Made by a program: the position numbers and the translations under genes. This document shows, piece after piece, positions 36,766-45,822 of a DNA stretch of 64,000 bases. The notes beneath the pieces were generated by a model. It was not told where the DNA came from, ran no database searches, and worked only from the letters and a program-made list of their open reading frames with translations. The stretch spans positions 2,698,133 through 2,762,132 of the forward strand of contig NZ_BAABKM010000002.1 of assembly GCF_039543825.1 (NCBI RefSeq), in the 5' to 3' direction. The stretch comes from Nocardioides conyzicola. Lineage in GTDB: Bacteria > Actinomycetota > Actinomycetes > Propionibacteriales > Nocardioidaceae. Position 1 is the stretch's first letter, and the number at the start of each line of letters is the position of its first letter.

Positions 36766-37839
36766 TCACGCCTCGCGCAGGTCGAGCTCCTGCGCGCGTC
36801 GCCAGGCGTACACCGGCTGGTAGCGGTCGTGCAGCGTGGTCATCAGGCTGATCAGGCAGAGGAAGAAGAACGTCGTCCAGCCGTGGCCGCTGCGGCCGAG
36901 GGTGAAGTCGATCAGCCCCACCATCGCGACGTTGATCCCGATCCGGACCAGGACGGCCAGCGCCGCCGACTCGATCGACCAGTCACGGCGCGAGAAGAGC
37001 AGCGTGACCACGGCGTTGAGGGCCACGAGCGTGCCGATGGAGACGAACAGGTCCTGGGTCGACAGGGAGACGGTCGGCAGGAACAGCCCGTAGATGGCGG
37101 ACACCAGGCCGACGAGGACGATCTTCTCGAGCGTCATCCACGACACGACCCACCCGCCCGCGACGTGGATGGCCGCGAGCTTGGCGCTGGTGTCGACCGC
37201 GTCGGGGACCGGGTCCGACACGATCCGGAAGGAGTGCTCGGGCCGGGGCAGACGCGGGCGTACGCCGAACCACAGGATCGCGGCCAGCAGCACCAGCAGG
37301 CCGATCAGCAGCGGCCACGCCCACCAGTAGTCGTGCAGAGTGTCGGTCACGTCGAGCTCTGCGACGTGCAGCCAGTACTCCTGCGGCAGCTTGACGAAGA
37401 CCCAGATGCAGGCCGCCGTGAGGATCCAGGCGCGCTGGGTGACCGGCCGCGTGCTCCAGCGGGTCCGCCACAGCTCGTAGGCGATGAAGAAGTACTCGAA
37501 GGTGTTCGGGAAGACCAGCAGGACCCAGCGCTCGTGGGTGACCTCGAAGGTGAACGCGCCGACCAGCCGGTAGTAGAAGAGGAACCGCGCGACCGCGAAC
37601 GCGTGCAGGTTGTCCCAGTTGCGCATCGCCGCGAGGTAGGCGATGGACAGGTAGAAGATGTCCATCGCCTTGTCGTAGCTCTGGTAGCCCGGCGGGTCGA
37701 AGCCGAAGGCCTGGAAGATCGTCTGGTCCGCGGCGTCGAGCACCAGGCACGCGATGATCGCGGGCAGCGGGAAGCGGGGGATCAGCAGCGGCAACAGGAA
37801 CCGACCGGCCACGACCGCGGCGAACACCACATGCTCCAC
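36766..37839 (-). CDS. Polytopic membrane protein of unknown function
   Basis: 357 aa with about eight hydrophobic segments spread over the whole length and an Arg-rich C-terminal tail (YAWRRAQELDLREA). FPNTFEYFFIAYELWRT and KLPQEYWLHVAELD lie in loops. I recognise no catalytic motif or transporter family. GTG start at 37839 chosen because the hydrophobic protein begins there; a much longer upstream reading has no hydrophobic or conserved content. The stop is 9 nt from the tRNA. Confidence 0.75.
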   Translation of the reverse strand: MEHVVFAAVVAGRFLLPLLIPRFPLPAIIACLVLDAADQTIFQAFGFDPPGYQSYDKAMDIFYLSIAYLAAMRNWDNLHAFAVARFLFYYRLVGAFTFEVTHERWVLLVFPNTFEYFFIAYELWRTRWSTRPVTQRAWILTAACIWVFVKLPQEYWLHVAELDVTDTLHDYWWAWPLLIGLLVLLAAILWFGVRPRLPRPEHSFRIVSDPVPDAVDTSAKLAAIHVAGGWVVSWMTLEKIVLVGLVSAIYGLFLPTVSLSTQDLFVSIGTLVALNAVVTLLFSRRDWSIESAALAVLVRIGINVAMVGLIDFTLGRSGHGWTTFFFLCLISLMTTLHDRYQPVYAWRRAQELDLREA

Positions 37840-37853
37840 GCGCTGATTGTTGC

Positions 37854-38207
37854 CTATCGGGGCAGTACGTCGTCCCGTGTCGTGACCAGGTCGTCCGGGG
37901 CGGTCAGCCGCCAGGCCTCGAAGACCAGCTCCGCGAGCTCGTCGCGGTCGACGCCCTCGAGGTGGACCACCACCCACCCGAAGCCCCAGGCGGTGAACTG
38001 CGGCTCGAACACCTCCGGCCGCTCGGCCACCAGCGCGATCTGCTCGGCGATGGTCTGCTTGAGCCCGACGGTGCGCGTCGGCTCCCACAGGTAGGCGAAG
38101 ACCCGGCGGCGTACGTCGAAGCGCCAGTAGCGGTCGTGGTCGGAGGGCTGGACCTCCGGCAGCTGGTGGACCAGCTCGAGGAAGTCCGATATCTGCGTGC
38201 CGGCCAC
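37854..38207 (-). CDS. MmcQ/YjbR-like protein
   Basis: 117 aa resembling the small MmcQ/YjbR (CyaY-like, double-wing) family: YWRFDVRRRVFAYLWE, VGLKQTIAEQIALVAERPEVF, GWVVVHLEGVDRDELAELVFEAWR. Members are described as putative DNA-binding or substrate-binding proteins of unclear role. GTG at 38207 chosen; a longer reading up to 38324 would cross the promoter of the divergent gene. It precedes the membrane protein on the same strand by 14 nt. Confidence 0.78.
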   Translation of the reverse strand: MAGTQISDFLELVHQLPEVQPSDHDRYWRFDVRRRVFAYLWEPTRTVGLKQTIAEQIALVAERPEVFEPQFTAWGFGWVVVHLEGVDRDELAELVFEAWRLTAPDDLVTTRDDVLPR

Positions 38208-38357
38208 GGGTGCAGTGTGGCGGACGCCGCCGACACTCCACCGGCGATCGGGAACGTTGGGGGTGCATCCGGCGTTGAACCCAGTGAGCCCGCCTAGGAT
38301 GGGCTTGTTGAGGTGACCCGTCACAGCGACGACACCCCCGGCCTCGAGGAGAGACCA

Positions 38358-39185
38358 ATGCAGAGCAACAACCCGGTGTTCCGCCGATCCGAAGAGTTCA
38401 ACCCCGCTGGCGCGCGCCAGACCGGTTACACCGACCCGTCGAGCTGGGGCACGGGCACGCCCGGCCAGCCCGGGCTGCAGACCCCGGTCGCCACCGGCGG
38501 CCCCATGACGATCGACTCGGTCGTCCAGAAGACCGCGATCGCCCTCGGCGTGGTCATCCTGACCGCCGCCGCGACCTGGATCCTGAGCCCCGGCATCGAC
38601 GCCGACACGACCCCGTCGGACATCAGCGGCCTCATCGCCGCCGCCACCGTCGGCTCGCTGCTCGCGTTCGTGCTGTCGCTGGTCAACTCGTTCAAGCGGG
38701 TGATCAGCCCGGCGCTCGTGCTGCTCTTCTGTGCCGCTGAGGGCGTCGCGCTCGGCGCGATCAGCAAGGTGTTCGAGATCCAGTTCCCCGGCATCGTGAT
38801 GAGCGCCGTCCTCGGCACGTTCGGCGCCTTCGCCGGCACGCTCGCCGTCTACAAGTTCTTCAACATCAAGGTTACCGACAAGTTCCGCCGGATGGTCTTC
38901 GCGGCCGTGCTCGGTGTCGTCGCGATCAGCCTGATCGAGGTCGTGCTGAGCCTCTTCGGCGCCGAGATCGGCCTGTTCGGCGACGGCAAGCTGGGCCTGA
39001 TCTTCGCGGTCCTCGGCCTCGCGCTCGGTGTGTTCATGCTGGTGCTCGACTTCGACTTCGTCGAGCAGGGTGTCGCCAACCGCATCCCGGACCGGGAGGG
39101 CTGGCGCGCCGCGTTCGCCATGACCGTCAGCCTGGTGTGGATCTACACCAACCTGCTGCGCATCCTCGCGATCATGCGGGACTGA
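38358..39185 (+). CDS. Bax inhibitor-1/YccA-family membrane protein
   Basis: 275 aa: a polar N-terminus (1-50) and seven hydrophobic helices (about 60-270). ALGAISKVFEIQFPGIV and the C-terminal DFDFVEQGVANRIPDREGW with paired Asp residues are BI-1 hallmarks; family members are pH-sensitive calcium leak channels or protease regulators. ATG with GAGGAGAGACC upstream. TTGAAC (38275) and TAGGAT (38295) are promoter-like but only 14 nt apart. Confidence 0.92.
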   Translation: MQSNNPVFRRSEEFNPAGARQTGYTDPSSWGTGTPGQPGLQTPVATGGPMTIDSVVQKTAIALGVVILTAAATWILSPGIDADTTPSDISGLIAAATVGSLLAFVLSLVNSFKRVISPALVLLFCAAEGVALGAISKVFEIQFPGIVMSAVLGTFGAFAGTLAVYKFFNIKVTDKFRRMVFAAVLGVVAISLIEVVLSLFGAEIGLFGDGKLGLIFAVLGLALGVFMLVLDFDFVEQGVANRIPDREGWRAAFAMTVSLVWIYTNLLRILAIMRD

Positions 39186-39200
39186 CCAGACGTACGACGA

Positions 39201-39230
39201 CGAAGGCCCCGGAGAGATCCGGGGCCTTCG
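39201..39230. terminator. Perfect GC-rich terminator hairpin
   Basis: A 13-bp perfect stem with GAGA loop (39201-39213 and 39218-39230), followed by TGCATTT. It lies 15 nt after the Bax-inhibitor-like gene and 13 nt before the stop of the opposing response regulator, so it can serve both directions. Confidence 0.8.
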
Positions 39231-39243
39231 TGCATTTCGGCCC

Positions 39244-39909
39244 TCAGCCGGCGCCGTCCAGCCAGGCGAGAACGGCGAGCACGCGGCGGTTGTCGTCCGG
39301 GGCCACGGGCAGGTCGAGCTTGGTGAAGATCGCGGCAGTGTGCTTGCCCACTGCCTTCTCGGAGACGAAGAGGCGGGCGGCGACGGCGGCGTTGGAGCGG
39401 CCCTCCGCCATCAGGCTCAGCACCTCGCGCTCCCGCGGGGTGAGCCGCTCGAGCGGCTGCTCGCGGCCCGCGCCGGAGACCAGGCCGGCCACCACCTCGG
39501 GGTCGAGCACCGTGCCGCCGGCGGCGACCTGGCGCATCGAGGCGACGAACCCGTCGACGTCGGCCACTCGGTCCTTGAGCAGGTAGCCGACCGCCCCCTC
39601 GCCACTGGCGAGCAGCTCGCGGGCGTAGAGCGGCTCGACGTACTGGCTCAGCACCAGCACCGGGAAGCCCGGCCGGGCCCGGCGTGCCTCGATGGCGGCG
39701 ACGAGGCCCTCGGTGGAGTACGACGGCGGCATGCGGACGTCGACCACGGCGACGTCGATCGTCGGATCGGCGAGTGCCCGGGTCAGCGAGGGTGCGTTGT
39801 CGACCGCCTCGACCACGGTGAAGCCGCTCGCCTCGAGGATCCGGGTCAGCCCGACCCGCAGCAGTGCCTGGTCCTCGGCCACGACCGTCCTCAGCGGCTG
39901 GTCCGGCAC
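39244..39909 (-). CDS. NarL/LuxR-family response regulator
   Basis: 221 aa: receiver (AEDQALL, phospho-acceptor Asp57 in VAVVDVRMPP, Ser in VLVLSQY, Lys in YLLKDRV) and LuxR-type helix-turn-helix (LTPREREVLSLMAEGRSNAAVAARLFVSEKAVGKHTAAIFTKL split over about 155-197). GTG start with GGAGGT upstream; it overlaps the kinase gene by 19 nt. Last gene of a four-gene operon with the ABC exporter. Confidence 0.93.
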   Translation of the reverse strand: MPDQPLRTVVAEDQALLRVGLTRILEASGFTVVEAVDNAPSLTRALADPTIDVAVVDVRMPPSYSTEGLVAAIEARRARPGFPVLVLSQYVEPLYARELLASGEGAVGYLLKDRVADVDGFVASMRQVAAGGTVLDPEVVAGLVSGAGREQPLERLTPREREVLSLMAEGRSNAAVAARLFVSEKAVGKHTAAIFTKLDLPVAPDDNRRVLAVLAWLDGAG

Positions 39910-41138
39910 GGCACCTCCAGGGTCATCACGGTCGGCCCCCCGACCGGGCTGACGACGTCGAGTGTGCCGTCGAACGCCGCCAGCCGGCGGGCCACGCCGG
40001 ACAACCCGTGCCCCGTCGGGTCGGCGCCGCCGCGGCCGTCGTCACCGACGACCAGGCGGAGCACGTCGTCACGCATGCCACCTGTGACCCAGGCGCGCGC
40101 GGCCGCGGCGTGCTTGACGGTGTTGGTGAGCAGCTCGGCGACGGCGAAGTACGCCGCGGACTCGACCGGCTCGGGCAGGCCCCCCGGCAGGTCCACCGAC
40201 ACGGTCACCGGCAGCGGGATCGGCAGCGCGAGCGCCTCGATCCCACCAGCGAGGCCGCGGTCGGCGAGCGCCGGAGGGTGGATGCCGCGCACCACCGACC
40301 GGAGGTCCTCGAGGGCCGAGACCGTGGTCTGGCGAGCCTCGCGGAGCAGCTCGGCGGCCGCCTCGGGGTCGGTGGCGATCAGCTTCTCGGCGAGGCCGAC
40401 GTTCATGCCCACCGCGGCGATCCGGGCCTGGGCGCCGTCGTGGAGGTCGCGCTCGATCCGGCGTACCTCGGCGGCGCTGTGGTCGAGGGTCTCGGCCCGG
40501 GTGGCCGCGATCGCCTGCACCCGGCGTTCGAGCTGCTCGACGCGGGAGTGGCCGAGGATGTTGCGCTCGGCGACGGCGCGACCGCGGACCAGCGCCGGGG
40601 TGGCGCACCACCAGGCCACCAGCAGCGGGCCGTCGAGCAGCACCAGCAGCCACCAGAACGCGCCGCCGTCGACCACCACCCCGATCAGGTGGATGACCGG
40701 CGAGACGAGGAACGCGACCGGCAGCAGCGACATCACGAACCCACCCGTGGCCGAGAACCACAGGAACCCGACGTCGCGCCACCGCGCCTTGTCCGTCAGC
40801 CAGCGCACCGGCCGGGTGACCACGTTGGTGCCGGTCGTGTCGGCGTACTCGGTCGTGATCGTCTCGCCCAGCAGACCACCGCTGACCCGACGGTGCACCG
40901 CGGTGAGCGCCGCCGTCGCCGGGACGACGGCGAGCGCGAGCACGAAGCCGACGACGACCAGGCCCAGAGGCACGCACAGGATCGACAGGATCGCGAGCGC
41001 CAACGACGGGGCCATCGACAGCGCGTAGCCGATCGACACGGCGGTCAGCCGGAGCCGCTCGACGAGGGCGTCCCCGTCGACGGGTGCGGGCCGGAGGCTC
41101 CGGATCGGCTGGAGTGGCATGACGGCCCAGTCTGTCAT
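39891..41138 (-). CDS. Sensor histidine kinase (HisKA_3 type) with N-terminal Sensor-like membrane domain
   Basis: 415 aa: several membrane helices in two groups (about 30-75 and 115-185), dimerisation/phosphorylation helix with His in ERDLHDGAQARIAAVG, and a NarL-partner-type ATPase domain (ELLTNTVKHAAA, VGDDGRGG, GHGLSGVARR). It pairs with the response regulator at 39244. ATG overlaps the permease stop (ATGA). Confidence 0.92.
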   Translation of the reverse strand: MTDWAVMPLQPIRSLRPAPVDGDALVERLRLTAVSIGYALSMAPSLALAILSILCVPLGLVVVGFVLALAVVPATAALTAVHRRVSGGLLGETITTEYADTTGTNVVTRPVRWLTDKARWRDVGFLWFSATGGFVMSLLPVAFLVSPVIHLIGVVVDGGAFWWLLVLLDGPLLVAWWCATPALVRGRAVAERNILGHSRVEQLERRVQAIAATRAETLDHSAAEVRRIERDLHDGAQARIAAVGMNVGLAEKLIATDPEAAAELLREARQTTVSALEDLRSVVRGIHPPALADRGLAGGIEALALPIPLPVTVSVDLPGGLPEPVESAAYFAVAELLTNTVKHAAAARAWVTGGMRDDVLRLVVGDDGRGGADPTGHGLSGVARRLAAFDGTLDVVSPVGGPTVMTLEVPCRTSR

Positions 41139-42472
41139 CGGACGGCGCCGGTCAGGGGTCCCAGACGCCGTACGGCGGAGCGTGCCGACAGCAGGGTGAG
41201 CGCGACCGTCCCCACCACCAGCAGGGGCGGCAGCCACAGCTGACCGTCGGGCACGACGCCCTCGTGGCGGGCCACCGCGAACGGCACGATCGTGGCCAGG
41301 GAGGCGACGAGCCCGAGGACGACGCCGATGCCCGCCACGATCGCCGCCTCGGCGACGACCGAGCGCTCGACCTGACGTGAGGTGGCGCCGAGCAGCCGCA
41401 GCCGCTGCAGCTCGGCCCGCCGGCCGGCGACCACCGCCGCGAACGCGTTGACCACCATCACGGCTGCGAAGAGCGCGACCATTCCCGTGATGACGTTGTT
41501 GAGCAGGTTGATCGTGTCGCCCTCGGGATGGCCGGCGCCGATCGTGCGGTGGTCGATGCCGACCAGCATCAGCACGCCAACGGCGCCCGCGGTGAGCACG
41601 ATGACCGGGGCGAGCACGCCCCCGAGGAGCTGGGAGCGGCGGGAGGTGTTGTAGGCCGCCAGCCATCCGACGACGCCGGACCGACCGACCGTCGGCGCCA
41701 CCAGCCGCGAGGCCCACCGCAGCAGCACGGGGGAGAGGACGGCCAGGCCGACCCCGACCAGGATCGAGCTCGACCCGCTGGTGCTCATCGCGGCGTACGG
41801 GTCGTCCTGGTGGGCGGTCACGGTGATCGTCACGACCGCCATGCCGACGCCGTAGGCGACCAGCAGCAGCCCGATCGCGCTGCGCCACCAGGGCATCCGG
41901 CCGGATCCGCCGCGGGCCTCGGCGATGGCGAGGCTGGCCGGCCCATTGGTCGTACGCCGGGCCGTGACGGCTGCCGCGACCAGGCTGGTCAGCCCCACCA
42001 GCACGACGGTCCCGCCGAGGGCGGCCGCACCGCCGCCGTAGGCGACGTCGTCGGCGACCAGCCCGCCGTTGCGCAGCAGCGCGAGGAGGAGGAAGCCGGC
42101 CGGCCAGGCGACGGCCGCACCGAGCGCGGCGCCGACCGACGTCACCAGCGACGCCTCGGCCAGCACCAGCCGGCGGGCCTGGCGCGGGGTCGCGCCGACC
42201 ACGCGCAGCAGGCCGATCTCCTCGCCGCGCTGGCGCACCGTGATGGCGAGGGTCGAGGCGACGGAGAAGAGCACGATCAGGCTGCCCCAGCCGCCCACGA
42301 CCAGGCCCATGATGCGCAGCGTCTCCGCGTCGTCGGCGGACACGTCGCCGCCGGCGGTCTGGGCGAGGGTCGCGAACGCCCCGATCATCGCGGCACCGAG
42401 GAAGATCGACAGGAAGGTCGCGGTGAAGGCGGTCGTGCGGTGCCGCAGCGACGCCCAGGCCAGGGTGGTCAT
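41135..42472 (-). CDS. FtsX/MacB-type ABC transporter permease
   Basis: 445 aa with an N-terminal helix, then two blocks of helices. The first FtsX domain (about 60-180: VASTLAITVRQRGEEIGLLRVVGATPRQARR split across the loop) and the second (about 320-440: AFAAVVAGRRAELQRLRLLGATSRQ) each carry the typical cytoplasmic loop. Likely exports or senses a lipophilic compound or peptide together with the ATPase encoded upstream. Confidence 0.92.
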   Translation of the reverse strand: MTTLAWASLRHRTTAFTATFLSIFLGAAMIGAFATLAQTAGGDVSADDAETLRIMGLVVGGWGSLIVLFSVASTLAITVRQRGEEIGLLRVVGATPRQARRLVLAEASLVTSVGAALGAAVAWPAGFLLLALLRNGGLVADDVAYGGGAAALGGTVVLVGLTSLVAAAVTARRTTNGPASLAIAEARGGSGRMPWWRSAIGLLLVAYGVGMAVVTITVTAHQDDPYAAMSTSGSSSILVGVGLAVLSPVLLRWASRLVAPTVGRSGVVGWLAAYNTSRRSQLLGGVLAPVIVLTAGAVGVLMLVGIDHRTIGAGHPEGDTINLLNNVITGMVALFAAVMVVNAFAAVVAGRRAELQRLRLLGATSRQVERSVVAEAAIVAGIGVVLGLVASLATIVPFAVARHEGVVPDGQLWLPPLLVVGTVALTLLSARSAVRRLGPLTGAVR

Positions 42473-43218
42473 GACAGCGCCCCGACCAGCTCGTCGAGGT
42501 GCGCCATCTGACCGGCCACGGCGTCCGCGCTCGGACGGTCCATCCGGCCGGCGACCCGGCCGTCGACCAGGAACACCACCGCGTCGGCGTACGCCGCGGC
42601 CACGGGGTCGTGGGTGACCATCACGACGGTCTGGCCCAGGGAGTCGACGCTGTCGCGCAGGAGCCCGAGGACGTCGCGGGCGGTCGTGGAGTCCAGTGCG
42701 CCGGTGGGCTCGTCGGCGAGCACGACGGCCGGGTCGGTGACCAGCGCGCGGGCGATCGCCACGCGCTGCTGCTGGCCACCCGACAGGGCGTCCGGGAGGT
42801 GTCGCGCGCGGTCGCCGAGGCCGACCCGGTCGAGCAGGTTGCGGATGCGGGCCCGGTCGTGACGACGACCGGCGAGCCGCAGCGGGAGGCCGACGTTCTG
42901 CTCGGCGGTGAGGTAGGGCATCAGGTGGAAGCCCTGGAAGACGAAGCCGATCCGCTCGCGGCGCAGCCGGGTGCGGTCGTTCTCGTTCCAGTCGGTGACG
43001 TCCTGCCCGTCCAGGAGCACCCGGCCGCCGGTCGGCCGCTCGAGGCCGGCCGCACAGCCGAGGAACGTGGACTTGCCGGAGCCGGACGGTCCCATGACCG
43101 CCGTGAAGGTGCCGGGCGCGAAGGCCAGGTCGACGCCGGCGAGCGCGGTGACGGCACCGGCGCCCTCGCCGTACGTGCGGGTCAGGTCGTGGACCTCGAG
43201 TGCGTGGATTGAGTTCAT
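42469..43218 (-). CDS. ABC transporter ATPase (LolD/MacB-like)
   Basis: 249 aa: Walker A GPSGSGKST, Q-loop FVFQGFHLMPYLTAEQNV, signature [15 protein letters not shown], Walker B VVLADEPTGALDS, and H-loop VMVTHDPVA. It belongs to the LolD/MacB group that works with FtsX-type permeases. First gene of the operon (ATPase, permease, kinase, regulator), all overlapping by 4-19 nt. The two-component pair probably controls the exporter, as in antibiotic-responsive systems (inference). Confidence 0.95.
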   Translation of the reverse strand: MNSIHALEVHDLTRTYGEGAGAVTALAGVDLAFAPGTFTAVMGPSGSGKSTFLGCAAGLERPTGGRVLLDGQDVTDWNENDRTRLRRERIGFVFQGFHLMPYLTAEQNVGLPLRLAGRRHDRARIRNLLDRVGLGDRARHLPDALSGGQQQRVAIARALVTDPAVVLADEPTGALDSTTARDVLGLLRDSVDSLGQTVVMVTHDPVAAAYADAVVFLVDGRVAGRMDRPSADAVAGQMAHLDELVGALS

Positions 43219-43288
43219 GCCTCCGACGCTAGGAACGCGCGAGCGCCGCCTCGATGGGCCTGGACCGCCGGTGGGGGTGGGGCTAGGC

Positions 43289-44302
43289 CTACCCCTCGGT
43301 CGCGTCGGGCGCCTCGCCCTCGGTGTCCGGGTGGCGGCGGCGGTGCCGCAGCTCGACCCAGAGACCGCGTACGCCGCGGCGCGAGCCGCCGACCTCGGTG
43401 CCACCCAGCTCGGTGCCGGGCACGTCGACGGCCTGGATCGCGGCGGCGGTGATGGGCATGACGCCCTCGCCCCGGTAGGCCTCCGGCTCGGACTCGTCGT
43501 CGGGCGTCAGCCCGAGGGCGGCGAGCGTCGAGGGCAGCAGCACCTGCACCAGCGAGCGGTAGCCGCTGGCCGAGGGGTGGAACTGGTCCGGCCCGAAGAG
43601 CACCGCGGGTGCCGCGGCGAACTCCGGCCCGAGGATCGAGCCGAGCGAGACGGTGCGGCCGCCCTCCTCGAGGACGGCGATGGTCTGCGCGGCCGCGATT
43701 CGGCGCGACCAGGTGCGCGCGATCTGCTTGAGCGGCGGCATGATCGGCTTGATGGTGCCGAGGTCGGGACAGGTGCCCACCAGGACCGCCACGCCGGCGT
43801 CGTGCAGCCGGCGCACGGCCTCCGACAGGTGCCGCACCGAGGCGGCCGGGAGGACGACGTGGGTGACGTCGTTGGCGCCGACCAGGATCACCGCGACGTC
43901 GGGGTCGGTCGGCAGCGCGCGCTCGACCTGGGCGCCCAGGTCCGAGGACATCGCGCCGACGACCGCGAAGCCGCGCAGGTGCACGCGCCGGTCGGCGAGC
44001 TCGGCGACACCGCTGGCGAGCACGGCTCCCGGCGTCTCCTCGACCCGGTCCACGCCGTACCCGGCGGCACTGGAGTCGCCGAGGATCGCGATCTTGATCG
44101 CCGGGCCCGGTCGGCCGCGGCCGTACCACCCGCTGGGGTCGGGCGGACGCACCGAGCTCGCCTCGCCGATCACCCGCCGAGCGGACTTCGCCTCGAACGT
44201 CAGCAGCCCGTAGAGGGCCACGCCCAGGGCGGACAGACCACCCCCGCCGTACACAGCGGCGGAGGCCAGCTTGCGCGCGGCTCCGGCTTTTCCCACGCCC
44301 AC
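43289..44302 (-). CDS. SGNH/GDSL-type esterase, membrane anchored
   Basis: 337 aa: N-terminal helix (about 14-36), then an SGNH hydrolase domain with block I ILGDSSAAGYG (Ser nucleophile), block III VGANDV, and block V DQFHPSASGY (Asp-x-x-His). The C-terminal 90 residues are charged and unconserved. Divergent from cbs, matching the mycobacterial neighbourhood in which a GDSL esterase (Rv1075c) lies near cbs (Rv1077). Substrate unknown; lipid or acetyl ester likely. Confidence 0.9.
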   Translation of the reverse strand: MGVGKAGAARKLASAAVYGGGGLSALGVALYGLLTFEAKSARRVIGEASSVRPPDPSGWYGRGRPGPAIKIAILGDSSAAGYGVDRVEETPGAVLASGVAELADRRVHLRGFAVVGAMSSDLGAQVERALPTDPDVAVILVGANDVTHVVLPAASVRHLSEAVRRLHDAGVAVLVGTCPDLGTIKPIMPPLKQIARTWSRRIAAAQTIAVLEEGGRTVSLGSILGPEFAAAPAVLFGPDQFHPSASGYRSLVQVLLPSTLAALGLTPDDESEPEAYRGEGVMPITAAAIQAVDVPGTELGGTEVGGSRRGVRGLWVELRHRRRHPDTEGEAPDATEG

Positions 44303-44337
44303 ACCCTACGGACGGCTACCAGTCGGTATGCACGGGG

Positions 44338-44368
44338 TTTACGTGGTGGTGACTCCCGCATCTAGATT
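44338..44368 (+). promoter_or_regulatory. Candidate cbs promoter (leaderless type)
   Basis: TTTACG (44338-44343), 19 nt, TAGATT (44363-44368), then 6 nt to the cbs ATG. No ribosome-binding site lies between, in keeping with a leaderless transcript. Confidence 0.45.
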
Positions 44369-44374
44369 GACTCA

Positions 44375-45772
44375 ATGCAGTACGTGAACTCGCTCCTGGA
44401 CCTGATCGGCAACACCCCGCTGCTCAGGCTGTCCAAGTCCATGGGCTCCCTGGAAGGCGCAACGGGACCGATCGTCCTGGCCAAGGTGGAGTACCTCAAC
44501 CCCGGCGGCTCCGTGAAGGACCGCATCGCCACCCGGATGATCGAGGCGGCCGAGGCCGCAGGCGAGCTCCAGCCGGGCGGCACGATTGTCGAGCCGACGT
44601 CGGGCAACACCGGCGTCGGGCTGGCGATGGTGGCCCAGGCGAAGGGCTACAAGTGCATCTTCGTGTGCCCCGACAAGGTCAGCGAGGACAAGCGCAACGT
44701 GCTCAAGGCGTACGGCGCCGAGGTGGTCGTCTGCCCGACCGCGGTCGAGCCCGAGCACCCCGACTCCTACTACAACGTCTCCGACCGGCTCGCGTCGCAG
44801 CCCGGCGCGTGGAAGCCCGACCAGTACTCCAACCCCCACAACCCGCGCTCGCACTACGAGACCACCGGGCCGGAGATCTGGGCGCAGACCGAGGGGCGGA
44901 TCACGCACTTCGTCGCGGGCGTCGGCACCGGCGGCACGATCAGCGGCACCGGCCGCTACCTCAAGGAGCAGAACCCCGACGTGCAGGTGGTCGGCGCCGA
45001 CCCCGCCGGCTCGGTCTACTCCGGCGGCTCCGGCCGCCCGTACCTCGTCGAGGGCGTGGGCGAGGACTTCTGGCCCGACGCCTACGACCGCGACGTCGCC
45101 GACCGGATCATCGAGGTCTCCGACGCGGACTCGTTCGCGACGACCCGACGGCTCGCCCGTGAGGAGGCGCTGCTCGTCGGCGGCTCGTCCGGCATGGCGG
45201 CGTACGCCGCGATCCAGCTCGCGCACGAGCTCGAGGGCACGCCGGAGGGCGAGAACGCCGTCATCGTCGTGCTGCTCCCGGACTCGGGTCGCGGCTACCT
45301 CACCAAGGTCTTCAACGACGACTGGCTCGGTCAGTACGGCTTCCCGGTCGAGGGCGTCGAGCGCGTCGTGCAGACCGTGGGGGAGGTGCTGCGCGGCAAG
45401 GACGGGCGGCTGCCCGACCTGGTGCACACCCACCCGGGTGAGACCATCGCCGAGGCCGTGGCGATCCTGCAGGAGTACAACGTCTCGCAGATGCCGGTCG
45501 TCCGCGCCGAGCCGCCCGTGGTGGCCGCCGAGGTCGTCGGATCGGTGTCCGAGCGTGGCCTGCTCGACCTGCTCTTCACCGGCACCGCCCGGCTCACCGA
45601 CAGCGTCAGCGAGCACATGTCGCCGCCGCTGCCGTCGATCGGCTCGACCGAGCCGGCCTCCGAGGCCGTCGGGTCCCTCGAGGGCGCCGACGCGCTGCTC
45701 GTGCACGAGGACGGGAAGCCGGTCGGCGTGGTCACCCGGCACGACCTGCTGGGCTACCTCGCGCGAGGCTGA
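44375..45772 (+). CDS. cbs: Cystathionine beta-synthase
   Basis: 465-aa PLP enzyme condensing serine and homocysteine to cystathionine. PLP-binding Lys in NPGGSVKDRIA, the SGNTGVGLA phosphate/substrate loop, GVGTGGTISGTGRYL, and a C-terminal pair of CBS domains (about 340-460). The PLP core plus CBS tail with YYNVSDRLASQPGAW distinguishes it from plain cysteine synthases. Starts transulfuration; also able to make H2S in other organisms. Confidence 0.95.
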   Translation: MQYVNSLLDLIGNTPLLRLSKSMGSLEGATGPIVLAKVEYLNPGGSVKDRIATRMIEAAEAAGELQPGGTIVEPTSGNTGVGLAMVAQAKGYKCIFVCPDKVSEDKRNVLKAYGAEVVVCPTAVEPEHPDSYYNVSDRLASQPGAWKPDQYSNPHNPRSHYETTGPEIWAQTEGRITHFVAGVGTGGTISGTGRYLKEQNPDVQVVGADPAGSVYSGGSGRPYLVEGVGEDFWPDAYDRDVADRIIEVSDADSFATTRRLAREEALLVGGSSGMAAYAAIQLAHELEGTPEGENAVIVVLLPDSGRGYLTKVFNDDWLGQYGFPVEGVERVVQTVGEVLRGKDGRLPDLVHTHPGETIAEAVAILQEYNVSQMPVVRAEPPVVAAEVVGSVSERGLLDLLFTGTARLTDSVSEHMSPPLPSIGSTEPASEAVGSLEGADALLVHEDGKPVGVVTRHDLLGYLARG

Positions 45773-45786
45773 ACGCCGCTCTCGCC

Positions 45787-45805
45787 TATAGTGAGAACAC
45801 GTTCT
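45787..45805 (+). promoter_or_regulatory. KstR-like operator overlapping a promoter
   Basis: AGAACACGTTCT (45794-45805) contains the AACnnGTT core of the mycobacterial KstR motif (TnnAACnnGTTnnA), matching all defined positions except the first T. A good -10, TATAGT (45787-45792), lies just upstream. A partial repeat GTTCTC follows at 45807. The two downstream genes are of the sterol/steroid side-chain type, which supports the assignment. Confidence 0.6.
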
Positions 45806-45822
45806 AGTTCTCAGGAGTGCGG